Shown piece after piece: positions 55,481 to 63,487 of a stretch of 64,000 nt of DNA (the first letter of the stretch is position 1; each line of letters starts with the position of its first letter). The stretch is taken from positions 620,001 through 684,000 of the forward strand of contig CAWCVN010000007.1 of assembly GCA_963799045.1 (NCBI GenBank), read 5' to 3'. Position numbers and translations under genes: made by a program. The stretch is from DASRSS01 sp963799045. GTDB taxonomy: Bacteria > Actinomycetota > Actinomycetes > Mycobacteriales > Jatrophihabitantaceae. Under the pieces are notes generated by a model. That model made no database searches. It had not been told where the DNA came from and saw nothing but the letters and a program-made list of their open reading frames with translations.

Positions 55481-56557
55481 CTAGCTCAGGCCGGCGTAGG
55501 AGTGCAGGCCGGAGATCACCATGTTCACGACCACGAAGTTGAAGATGATCGCACCGAAGCCGGCGAGGTTCACCCAGGCGGCGGCGCGGCCCTTCCAGCC
55601 GGCGGTCGCCCGCGCGTGCAGGTAGGAGGCGTAGATGACCCAGACGATGAACGCCCAGGTCTCCTTCGGGTCCCAGCCCCAGTAGCGTCCCCAGGCCGCC
55701 TCGGCCCAGATCGCGCCGCAGATGATCGCGACGGTGTAGAGCGGGAACGAGAACGCGACGATGCGGTACGCGGCCTTGTCCAGCGAAGCGACGTCGGGCA
55801 GCCGAGCAGCCAGCGCGCCGATCGATCCGGGACGGTAGCCCGGCTCGAGGCTGCGGCGGTCGTGCCGGAGCTTGACGAGGTATAGCAAGGACAGCACGGC
55901 GCTGACCATCAGCGCGCCCTCGCCGATCGACACCAGCGTCACGTGGATCGCCAGCCAGTACGACTGCAGCGCCGGAACCAGCGGCTGCGCCTTGGAGTAG
56001 AGGACGGTGCCGGCGAGGAACATCAACAGCACGACCGGCAGCAGCACGATGCCGCCGAGGTGGCGCAGCTGCGGCAGCTTCCACAGCAGCGCGACGAACG
56101 CGATCACCGCAACCAGGCCGGCCACCGAGGAGAACTCGTACATGTTGCTCCACGGCACCGCGTCGACCGCGATGGCGCGCACCCCGATCGACACGGCGTG
56201 CAACAGCACGCCGAGCAAGGTGATGACGAACGACGCACGCCCGACGCGGTCGGCGAACGGGCGCCGCTCGCCCGGGTCGGTCGGGGCGGCCGGAATCGAG
56301 GCGGCGGGCTCGTCGTCGATCATCTCGATCGCGGGCGGAGCCCCGCGGCCGGCCGGGCCCGAGTCGGCTGCACGCGCGGCGCTGACGCCGACGAGTTCCT
56401 TGGCCGGTGTCGCGGCGGGAAGCGTGGCCGCGATGCGGCCCTTGCGCCCGAACGCGTACTCGGCGGTGAACCCGACCATCGCCAGCGCGTAGGTGGCGAT
56501 CGCGGTCGTGAACAGCGTGTCGGACAGGTGCGCCATCGGGCCGTCGATTCCCGCCAC
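55481..56557 (-). CDS. ccsB: Cytochrome c biogenesis protein CcsB (ResC type)
   Basis: About 358 residues with multiple hydrophobic segments. The haem-handling WWD motif is WGRYWGWDPKETWAF. NMYEFSSVAGLVAVIAFVAL precedes it. Cytoplasmic Pro/Ala-rich region near residues 55-90. A good GGAAGGAG ribosome site lies just upstream of GTG 56557; other in-frame starts are at 56563 and 56536. It exports and attaches haem with ResB, encoded next to it. Confidence 0.9.
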   Translation of the reverse strand: MAGIDGPMAHLSDTLFTTAIATYALAMVGFTAEYAFGRKGRIAATLPAATPAKELVGVSAARAADSGPAGRGAPPAIEMIDDEPAASIPAAPTDPGERRPFADRVGRASFVITLLGVLLHAVSIGVRAIAVDAVPWSNMYEFSSVAGLVAVIAFVALLWKLPQLRHLGGIVLLPVVLLMFLAGTVLYSKAQPLVPALQSYWLAIHVTLVSIGEGALMVSAVLSLLYLVKLRHDRRSLEPGYRPGSIGALAARLPDVASLDKAAYRIVAFSFPLYTVAIICGAIWAEAAWGRYWGWDPKETWAFIVWVIYASYLHARATAGWKGRAAAWVNLAGFGAIIFNFVVVNMVISGLHSYAGLS

Positions 56558-56559
56558 CG

Positions 56560-58119
56560 TCACTCCTTCCCGGCCGGAACAGCCTGGGGCTGCACCGCCG
56601 TCCCTGCCTCGCGCAGCCGCTCGAGCAGCCCCGCGAACTCTGTGGTGAAGTTGCCGGAGTCGCTGCGGGCGAGGCCGCCGACGCTGACAACGGTAGGCGA
56701 TCCGGCCCCGCCGCCGGCCGCCGGGGTGATGCGCAGCCACACTCGGCGCCGCCGGATCCCCAGCGAGCCGATCAGGCCGACCACCATGGCCACGACCACG
56801 ATCAGCAGGTAGTCCTGCGTCGGGTCGTGGCTGACCTGGATGCTCGCGAACGGCTTCCAGCCGTCGAAGGTGACCTTCACGCCGTTGGCGAAGGTCTTGC
56901 TCTGCCCGATGTGCAGGCTCGCGGTGCCGATCTTGTTCATCGCGGACGTATCCAGCGAGTAGACCGACTGCGGCTGGCCGGTCGGGTTGATCGTGCCGAC
57001 GTAGACGAACATGTCCAGCACCGGGTCGCTCACCTGCGGCGAGATCGACGTGATGCCGTTGGCGGTCTCGGCCGGCGTGGGTGCGAAGATGCCGGAGATC
57101 CCGACGTCCTGCTTGGCGCCCTGCGTGCCGTACTCCTTGAACGCGCCCTCGGACAGCAGATTGGTCGCGTCGGTGGGCACGAACGCCTGAGTGTCGGTGG
57201 TGGTGGTGCCGTCGGGCATGCGGACGGTGATCGTGGGCGAGAAGCCGTGACTGATCAGGTAGATCCGGTCGCCTTCCAACCGCAGCGGATGGTTGACCTT
57301 GATCGTCGTCGTGCGCGGTGCGCTGTGCAGGTTCGGCTGGTAGGTGACGTCGGCCGCGAACTGTGACGGCTCGCCGCTGGCGGTGTAGGTCGCGGTGAAC
57401 TTGTCGAGCTTGTCGATGCAGAACGGCGCCAGGTTGGCGCGGCCGTTGGCGGCCAACCGGCCGGGCTTCCACGAGTCGTAGGAGGGGATGGTGTTGCAGA
57501 ACCCGTTGCCCTGCGTGACGATCACGCTGCCCTGGTACTTGTACAGCTGGCCGATCGCAACCAGCACCAGTCCGGCGAGCAGGGCGACGTGGAACAGCAG
57601 GTTGCCGGTCTCGCGGGTGTAGCCCTTCTCCGCCGAGAGGGTGAGCGCGCCGGAGTCCTCGACCCGGCGCACGATCCGCCAGCGGCGGCCGAGCACCTTG
57701 CGCGCGGCGTCGGCGTAGGCGTCGGCGGCGTCGGCGACCGCGAAGCCGCCGTTCTCCGGCAGCCGGTCGAGGTTGCGCGGCGCGGGCAGCGGCTTGCGGA
57801 TCGACGCGCGCGCGTGCAGGCGGATCCGCGGGATCAGGCAGCCGACCAGCGAGACGAACAGCAGCAGGTAGATCGCGGCGAACCAGACCGAGCCGAACAC
57901 GTCGTACATGCCCAGGTGGTCGAGGAAGCGTCCCCACGCGCCGTGCGAGGAGATGTAGCTGTCCACCTTGGTCGCGTTCAGCGGCCGCTGCGGCAGGATC
58001 GAGCCGGGCACGGCGGCGAGCGCGAGCAGGAACAGCAGCACCAGCGCGGTGCGCATGCTGGTCAGCCGCCGCCACGCCATCCGCGCCGGGCGGGCCAGCG
58101 CGGAGGTCGCCAGGCTCAT
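56560..58119 (-). CDS. resB: Cytochrome c biogenesis protein ResB
   Basis: 519 residues. Segments near the N-terminus (LVLLFLLALAAVPGSILPQR and FGSVWFAAIYLLLFVSLVGC) are typical ResB membrane helices. A large periplasmic domain (about 180-440) with LRLEGDRIYLISHGFSPTIT follows, then a last segment (DYLLIVVVAMVVGLIGSLGI). Works with CcsB to deliver haem to apocytochrome c. The ATG overlaps the ccdA stop; its stop overlaps the possible early ccsB GTG. Confidence 0.9.
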   Translation of the reverse strand: MSLATSALARPARMAWRRLTSMRTALVLLFLLALAAVPGSILPQRPLNATKVDSYISSHGAWGRFLDHLGMYDVFGSVWFAAIYLLLFVSLVGCLIPRIRLHARASIRKPLPAPRNLDRLPENGGFAVADAADAYADAARKVLGRRWRIVRRVEDSGALTLSAEKGYTRETGNLLFHVALLAGLVLVAIGQLYKYQGSVIVTQGNGFCNTIPSYDSWKPGRLAANGRANLAPFCIDKLDKFTATYTASGEPSQFAADVTYQPNLHSAPRTTTIKVNHPLRLEGDRIYLISHGFSPTITVRMPDGTTTTDTQAFVPTDATNLLSEGAFKEYGTQGAKQDVGISGIFAPTPAETANGITSISPQVSDPVLDMFVYVGTINPTGQPQSVYSLDTSAMNKIGTASLHIGQSKTFANGVKVTFDGWKPFASIQVSHDPTQDYLLIVVVAMVVGLIGSLGIRRRRVWLRITPAAGGGAGSPTVVSVGGLARSDSGNFTTEFAGLLERLREAGTAVQPQAVPAGKE

Positions 58120-58880
58120 ATCGACACCCCGGACGCCGGGCCGACCGTGTTGCGCAGGTCGGCCATCCACATGCTCCAGTCGCCGGTCACGAGCAGCACG
58201 CCGATCACGATCAGCAGCAGCCCGCCGACGCGGCTGACCGCCCGCATGTGCCGGCGGACGAAGCCGATCGCACCCGAGACCCAGTTCAGGCCGAGCGCGA
58301 CGAGCACGAACGGCACCCCGAGCCCGATGCAGTAGCAGGCCATCAGGAACGCGCCGCGGGCCGCCGTGCCCTGGATGGTCGACAGGCCGTAGACAGCGCC
58401 GAACGTCGGCGTCAGGCACGGCGTCCACGCGGCACCGAACGCGGCGCCCAGCAGCGGGGCACCGAGCAGGCCGGACGCCGGCAGCCGATGCACCTTCACC
58501 TCGCGCTGCAGGAAGCCGAAGCCGCCGAGGAACACGACACCCATGAGGATCGTGACCAGGCCGAGCACGCGCGAGATCGTGACGGTGTGATCACGCACGG
58601 CCGAGCCCAGGCTGCCGAACAGCACACCGCCGAGCACGAAGATCGCGGTGAAGCCGAGCACGAACAGCCCGGCGCCGGCGAGCATCCGGCGCCGACCCGA
58701 CCGGCCGCGGTTGCCGTCCGCACCGGACAGGCCGGCCACGTAGGACAGGTAGCCGGGCACGAGCGGCAGCACGCACGGGGACAGGAAGCCGACGACGCCG
58801 ACCAGCACGGCCACGCCCGCGGCGACGAGCAGCGGCCCGTCGTTGACCGCGTTCGTCAGCCCGGAGTCGGCGAGCAACAC
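58116..58880 (-). CDS. ccdA: Cytochrome c biogenesis protein CcdA
   Basis: 254 residues, six hydrophobic segments. Moves reducing power from the cytoplasm to the outside for haem-ligation cysteines. Redox cysteine in GFLSPCVLPLVPGYLSYVAG (Cys at about 36) and the second in AAWTPCLTPTFGAVYGLST. GTG start right after the TlpA-like stop. Ends with the resB ATG overlap. Confidence 0.9.
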   Translation of the reverse strand: MLLADSGLTNAVNDGPLLVAAGVAVLVGVVGFLSPCVLPLVPGYLSYVAGLSGADGNRGRSGRRRMLAGAGLFVLGFTAIFVLGGVLFGSLGSAVRDHTVTISRVLGLVTILMGVVFLGGFGFLQREVKVHRLPASGLLGAPLLGAAFGAAWTPCLTPTFGAVYGLSTIQGTAARGAFLMACYCIGLGVPFVLVALGLNWVSGAIGFVRRHMRAVSRVGGLLLIVIGVLLVTGDWSMWMADLRNTVGPASGVSI

Positions 58881-58882
58881 GG

Positions 58883-59500
58883 TCAGTTCCCCGCGGAGGC
58901 CGATGCCGACGGCGCAGGCTCGGCGATCAGCTTGTTGAGCACCGGCTCGAGATCCTTGGGCGACACCGCCTCGATGTAGACGGCCGCGACCCGCTGCTGC
59001 TTGTCGATGACGACCGTGAACGGCAGGCCGAGAGCGGGCAGCTTGCCCATCTGCACCGCGATCTTGCCCTGCTGGTCGTAGACGATCGGGTAGCTGATGT
59101 TGTTGTGGGTGATGAACGACTGCGCCTGCGCACGCCGGTCCTTGAAGTCGATGCCGATGAAGTCGACGCCCTTGCTCTTGTAGGCGCGGTAGACGTTGTC
59201 GAACTGCGGCGTCTCGACCTGGCACGGCGCGCACCAGCTGGCCCAGAAGTTGACGACGGTGACGTGGCCGGCGTCGTCGGAGAGGGTCAACGAGCCGTTG
59301 CCGTCGAGCAGCTGGGCGGTGAAGTCGCCGACCTTCTTGCGCTCGGCCGGCTGCCACGTCTGCCCGAGCTTGTTGGCGCTGACGAAGCGGAACTGGTTGC
59401 CCGAGGTCTGATTCACCGCGTTCTTGCCGGTGCAGCCGGCCAGGGTCAGCGTGACCGACGCGGCGAGAGCCAACGACACGAGGATCCGGGGTGCTTTCAT
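58883..59500 (-). CDS. TlpA-like thioredoxin lipoprotein (ResA type)
   Basis: 205 residues. Lipobox Cys23 in VTLTLAGCTGKNA. Thioredoxin fold with active site CAPC (Cys90 and Cys93) in VNFWASWCAPCQVETPQ, and a cis-Pro region LGLPFTVVIDKQQRV. It keeps apocytochrome c cysteines reduced, receiving electrons from CcdA. An in-frame ATG six bases earlier is an alternative start. First gene of the ccs operon. Confidence 0.88.
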   Translation of the reverse strand: MKAPRILVSLALAASVTLTLAGCTGKNAVNQTSGNQFRFVSANKLGQTWQPAERKKVGDFTAQLLDGNGSLTLSDDAGHVTVVNFWASWCAPCQVETPQFDNVYRAYKSKGVDFIGIDFKDRRAQAQSFITHNNISYPIVYDQQGKIAVQMGKLPALGLPFTVVIDKQQRVAAVYIEAVSPKDLEPVLNKLIAEPAPSASASAGN

Positions 59501-59578
59501 CGCCATCCAGTGTGCGGTATGGGCTTTCGGCCCTTGCACCCGGCTCAGCCTCCTGTGAGCCTGCCCAGCCCCCGCCAA

Positions 59579-59661
59579 ATTCCCGCCGAGTGGTGCGTTA
59601 GCTCCCCGAGTGGCGCGATATATCGCGCCACTCGCGCGATAAGGCACCACTCGGCGGGGAA
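59579..59661. repeat. Nested palindrome, family C copy 1
   Basis: Outer 15-bp arms CCCGCCGAGTGGTGC (59582-59596) and GCACCACTCGGCGGG (59644-59658) enclose an off-centre perfect 26-bp palindrome at 59608-59633, half-site GAGTGGCGCGATA. The element begins 15 bp beyond the phosphatase stop and is upstream of the tlpA-like gene. Same left flank motif at 25968. Confidence 0.75.
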
Positions 59662-59673
59662 GTTCGGGCGGGA

Positions 59674-60321
59674 TCAGGCGCCGGCACCGTGGCCGGAGGG
59701 CAGGCTGGCGGCCGGCTCGGAGTACTCGACCGCGGTGATGGCGTCGCCGTCGAAGGTCAGCGAGGTCACCGACGCCAGGCTGCACTGCCGGCGCCGCGGG
59801 TCGTGGAACAGCCGCTTGCCCTCGGCGAAGCGGCGCGCGCAGACGATCGGCAGCTGGTGGCTCACGCACAGCGCCTCGGCGGACGGGCCGATCTCGCGCG
59901 CCGCGTCGCGCGCCGCCCGCGCGGCCGCGGCCATCCGCCGCGCGATCTGCTCGTACGGCTCACCCCACGAGGGCCGGAACGGGTTGAGGTAGTACTTGAA
60001 CAGCCTCGGATCGCGGAACAGCCCCTTGCCGCCGGCCACCGCCCGGCCCTCGAGGTGGTTGCTCGCCTCGATGAGCCCCTCGTCGGTGGCGACGTCCAGG
60101 CCGAGGGCGTCGGCCAGCGGCGCGGCCGTCTGCCGGGCGCGCTCGAGCGGGGACGACACGATGTAACCGATCGGGCGCCGGGCCAGGTACTCGGCCGCGA
60201 GCTTGGCCTGGGCGCGGCCGAGGTCGGACAGCCCGAACCCCGGCAGCCGTCCGTACAGCACGCCCTCGGGGTTGTAGACCTCGCCGTGCCGCAGCAGGTG
60301 AACCGTCGTCACGCCGCCCAT
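59674..60321 (-). CDS. Histidine phosphatase (phosphoglycerate mutase-like) family protein
   Basis: 215 residues. The phospho-histidine signature is LLRHGEVYN near residues 9-17, with the second catalytic His in CVSHQLPIVC and the Arg in SSPLERARQTAAPLAD. Not a full glycolytic mutase by length. Its place upstream of the cytochrome c genes is a common actinobacterial arrangement. Substrate unknown. Confidence 0.85.
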   Translation of the reverse strand: MGGVTTVHLLRHGEVYNPEGVLYGRLPGFGLSDLGRAQAKLAAEYLARRPIGYIVSSPLERARQTAAPLADALGLDVATDEGLIEASNHLEGRAVAGGKGLFRDPRLFKYYLNPFRPSWGEPYEQIARRMAAAARAARDAAREIGPSAEALCVSHQLPIVCARRFAEGKRLFHDPRRRQCSLASVTSLTFDGDAITAVEYSEPAASLPSGHGAGA

Positions 60322-60353
60322 CCTTGCAAACTCCCCGCCGGCCGGCGGGGCGG

Positions 60354-61664
60354 TCAGGACGGAGCGGTTGCTTCGGCGGCGGCGCGGGCGGCGGTCGGCA
60401 GCGCGTCGGCGATCAGCGCCAGCGCCCCGTCGTCCATCGCCGCGTTGACGAACCACGCCTCGAACGCGCTCGGCGGCAGGTACACGCCCGCGGCGAGCAT
60501 GGCGTGGAAGAACGGCCGGTAACGCCAGGTGTCCGCGGCCTGCGCGCCGCCGAAGTCGGTGACCGGGGCCGCGCTGAAGAACACGGAGAACAGGTTGCCC
60601 GCGTACTGGACACGGTGCGCGACACCGGCCTCGCTCAACGCGGTCGTCACCAGCCGCCCCACGGTGTGCGCGTTCGCGTCCAGCGCCGCGTACACCGACG
60701 CGTCCGCCGCGCGCAGCGTCGCCAGCCCCGCGGCGACCGCGACCGGGTTCCCCGACAGCGTGCCCGCCTGATACACCGGCCCGGCCGGTGCCAGCCGCGA
60801 CATCACGTCGGCGCGGCCGCCGAACGCCGCAGCCGGCAGCCCGCCGCTCATCACCTTGCCGAAGGTGAACAGGTCCGCCTCGACCGGATCGAGGCCGTAC
60901 CAGCCCGCGGCCGAGACGCGGAAGCCGGTCATCACCTCGTCCACGATCAGCAGCGCGCCGTGCTTGTAGGTGATCTCGCGCAGGCCCGCGTTGAAGCCCT
61001 GCCCCGGGGCGACGGCGCCCATGTTCCCCGCCGCCGCCTCGGTGATCACGCAGGCGATCTCACCGCCGTACTCGGCGAAGGCGGCCTCGACCGCTTCCAG
61101 GTCGTTGTAGGGCAGCACGATCGTCTCGGCGGTCTGCGCCCCGGTCACGCCGGGGCTGTCCGGCAGGCCGAAGGTGACGACCCCGGAACCGGCCGAGGCG
61201 AGCAGGGCATCGACGTGGCCGTGATAGCAGCCGGCGAACTTCACCACCCGGTGCCGGCAGGTCACTCCGCGCGCGAGCCGGATGGCCGACATCGTCGCCT
61301 CGGTGCCGGAGTTCACCAGGCGCACCTGCTGCAGCGACGGCGAGGCCACCCGCTCGACGAGCAGCTCGGCCAGCTCGACCTCGCCGGCGGTGGGCGCGCC
61401 GAACGACAGGCCGTCCGCGGCCGCGCGCTGCACCGCCGCGACGACGGACGGGTGCGCGTGACCGAGGATCATCGGCCCCCACGACGACACCAGGTCGACG
61501 TACCGGCGACCGTCGGCGTCGACCAGATACGCCCCCGACCCGCTGGCCATGAACCGGGGCGTGCCGCCGACCGCGCCGAACGCGCGCACCGGCGAGTTCA
61601 CCCCACCCGGGGTCACGCGCTGCGCGCGGGCGAACAGGTCTGCAGAAACCGGGGCGTCAGGCAT
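60354..61664 (-). CDS. hemL: Glutamate-1-semialdehyde 2,1-aminomutase
   Basis: 436 residues. PLP enzyme that makes 5-aminolevulinate in the C5 route. TPGGVNSPVRAFGAVGGTP opens the family core, NSGTEATMSAIRLARG holds a substrate loop, VDEVMTGFRVSAAGWYG has the PLP Asp, and the Schiff-base Lys270 lies in FTFGKVMSGGLPAAAFGG. Reads with hemB further upstream as part of haem synthesis. Confidence 0.94.
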   Translation of the reverse strand: MPDAPVSADLFARAQRVTPGGVNSPVRAFGAVGGTPRFMASGSGAYLVDADGRRYVDLVSSWGPMILGHAHPSVVAAVQRAAADGLSFGAPTAGEVELAELLVERVASPSLQQVRLVNSGTEATMSAIRLARGVTCRHRVVKFAGCYHGHVDALLASAGSGVVTFGLPDSPGVTGAQTAETIVLPYNDLEAVEAAFAEYGGEIACVITEAAAGNMGAVAPGQGFNAGLREITYKHGALLIVDEVMTGFRVSAAGWYGLDPVEADLFTFGKVMSGGLPAAAFGGRADVMSRLAPAGPVYQAGTLSGNPVAVAAGLATLRAADASVYAALDANAHTVGRLVTTALSEAGVAHRVQYAGNLFSVFFSAAPVTDFGGAQAADTWRYRPFFHAMLAAGVYLPPSAFEAWFVNAAMDDGALALIADALPTAARAAAEATAPS

Positions 61665-61753
61665 GGCTTCAGTCTCTCAACCGACCCCGGCACCGTGACC
61701 GCCCAGGGCCGTGCGAGAGGATCACCGCGACCCGAGCGAGGAGAGGGCAGAAG

Positions 61754-62512
61754 ATGAACATCGATGGCAGCGTCGCGCTCGTGACCGGGGGCGCGTCGGG
61801 ACTCGGGCGGGCCACCGCCCGGCGGCTGGCCGCGGCCGGCGCGAAGGTCGTGCTGCTCGACCTGCCCTCCGCGCCGGGCGCGCAGGCAGCCGCGGAGATC
61901 GGGGGCGAGTTCGCGCCGACCGACGTGACCAGCGAATCGGACGTCACCGCGGCGCTGGACACCGCGGCGGACCTCGGCCCGATCCGGGTCGCGGTCAACT
62001 GCGCCGGCATCGGCACGCCCGGCCGGGTGATCAGCGGCAAGGGAGCGGTCATGCCGCTGGCGCAGTTCGCCCAGGTGGTGACGGTCAACCTGATCGGCAC
62101 GTTCAACGTCATCCGGCTCGCGGCCGAGCGGATCGCCGCCACCGAGCCGATCGACGGCGAGCGGGGCGTCATCGTCAACACCGCGTCGGCGGCCGCCTTC
62201 GAGGGCCAGATCGGGCAGGCCGCCTACTCGGCGTCCAAGGGCGGCGTCGTCGGCATGACGCTGCCGATCGCCCGCGACCTCGCCGACAAGCTGATCCGGG
62301 TCATGACGATCGCGCCCGGGCTGTTCAAGACGCCGATGCTCGCCGGCCTGCCGCAGGAGGCGCAGGACTCGCTCGGTGCCCAGGTCCCGCACCCGTCGCG
62401 GCTGGGCGACCCGGACGAGTACGCGGCGCTGGTCGAGCACATCGTGGCCAACCCGATGCTCAACGGCGAGGTGATCCGCCTCGACGGTGCCATCCGGATG
62501 GCACCCCGCTAG
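61754..62512 (+). CDS. SDR, 3-hydroxyacyl-CoA dehydrogenase type 2-like
   Basis: 252 residues. TGGASGLG at about 11-18, NCAGIG in the middle, catalytic Ser in NTASAAAFEGQIGQAA and YSASKGG. VAVNCAGIGTPGRVISGKGA and FKTPMLAGLPQEAQDSLGAQ are close to the 3-hydroxyacyl-CoA dehydrogenase / HSD17B10 group. GAGGAGAGGGCAG upstream of the ATG is a good ribosome site. It is on the opposite strand from the haem genes around it. Confidence 0.85.
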   Translation: MNIDGSVALVTGGASGLGRATARRLAAAGAKVVLLDLPSAPGAQAAAEIGGEFAPTDVTSESDVTAALDTAADLGPIRVAVNCAGIGTPGRVISGKGAVMPLAQFAQVVTVNLIGTFNVIRLAAERIAATEPIDGERGVIVNTASAAAFEGQIGQAAYSASKGGVVGMTLPIARDLADKLIRVMTIAPGLFKTPMLAGLPQEAQDSLGAQVPHPSRLGDPDEYAALVEHIVANPMLNGEVIRLDGAIRMAPR

Positions 62513-62532
62513 TAGTTCAGCCGGGTAGGCGT

Positions 62533-63483
62533 TCAGCCGAGCCGGCGGCGCATGACCACCCGCTCGCCGAGTTCGTCCAGCCCCACGGTGCGCTCCCAGT
62601 CGCGCAGCTCGGCCAGCTCCGGCGTCAGCTGGTCGACCTCGGCGAAGCCCCGCGCGGTGAAGAACGGCCCGCTCCAGGCCACCTCGGTGTAGGCGATCAC
62701 CGTGATGCCCGCGAAGCCGCGGCTGGCCGCCCACGCGCAGGCCGCCTCCACCAACGCGCTGCCGATGCCGTGGCGCATGTGGCCGGGCACCACGGCCAGC
62801 TCCTCGATGTGGGCCTGCCCGTCGATCTCCTCGACCCGGATGAAGCCGGTCGGTGGCCGTCCGTGCACGAACACGGTCTCGGCGGCGCGCTGCGTGTCGG
62901 TCCGGAACACCGTCGGCGGCAGCTGCATACCGGCGACCTTGTACAGCGTCGCGGCCCGGCGCCCGATCTCGGGCAGCAGCGCGAGCTCGGCCGGCTCCGG
63001 ACGTCGCACCTCGGGCACCTCCAGCTGCGCCTGCAGCGAGTCGGCCAGCCGCTCGGGGCGGCGGGTCGGCACGACGATGCGCCGGCCGTCGGCCAGCCGC
63101 AGCGAGACCCCCTCGGCTCCGCGCGGCAGGCCCTCGGCCTCGGTCCGGCCCAGGATCGGCGCCGACGGATCGGTCACGCCGCGCTCGATGCCGATGATCT
63201 GCGCGCGGGCGAGGACGTCGTCGCCGACCCGGACCTCGGTGTCGGTGACGGTGATCGAGCGCAGCGAGCGGGCGGCGTGCACGGTCAGCGCGTCGATCCC
63301 GACGACCAGGAACAACGCGATCGCCCAGCCGGCCAGGTGCTGACGCCCACCGCCGAGCAGCAGGTCCAGCAGGAACCCGACCAGCAGGAGCAGGCCGAGC
63401 ACCGAGGACGAGAGGTAGCTGCGCGCGGGCTCGCGATACCAGCGCGGCGCAGCGTCGCGCTTGCGCGCCCCCGAGTCGCCCAC
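62533..63483 (-). CDS. DUF3093 domain fused to a GNAT acetyltransferase
   Basis: 316 residues. The N-terminal half has two hydrophobic segments (SSVLGLLLLVGFLLDLLLGG and WAIALFLVVGIDALTVHA) and a small beta-rich DUF3093-like domain (ITVTDTEVRVGDDVLARAQI). The C-terminal half is a GNAT: VEEIDGQAHIEELAVVPGHM, GIGSALVEAACAWAASRGFA, TARGFAEVDQLTPELAELRD, with the acetyl-CoA glycine pocket. The fused form is uncommon. GTG start with TAACAT six bases upstream, overlapping the hemB stop region. Confidence 0.78.
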   Translation of the reverse strand: MGDSGARKRDAAPRWYREPARSYLSSSVLGLLLLVGFLLDLLLGGGRQHLAGWAIALFLVVGIDALTVHAARSLRSITVTDTEVRVGDDVLARAQIIGIERGVTDPSAPILGRTEAEGLPRGAEGVSLRLADGRRIVVPTRRPERLADSLQAQLEVPEVRRPEPAELALLPEIGRRAATLYKVAGMQLPPTVFRTDTQRAAETVFVHGRPPTGFIRVEEIDGQAHIEELAVVPGHMRHGIGSALVEAACAWAASRGFAGITVIAYTEVAWSGPFFTARGFAEVDQLTPELAELRDWERTVGLDELGERVVMRRRLG

Positions 63484-63487
63484 CGCG

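Noticed and set aside
61754..62512. Insertion of the SDR into the haem/ccs operon by transfer
   Set aside because: Codon use looks ordinary and no repeats or mobile sequence flank it; simple opposite-strand placement is sufficient.
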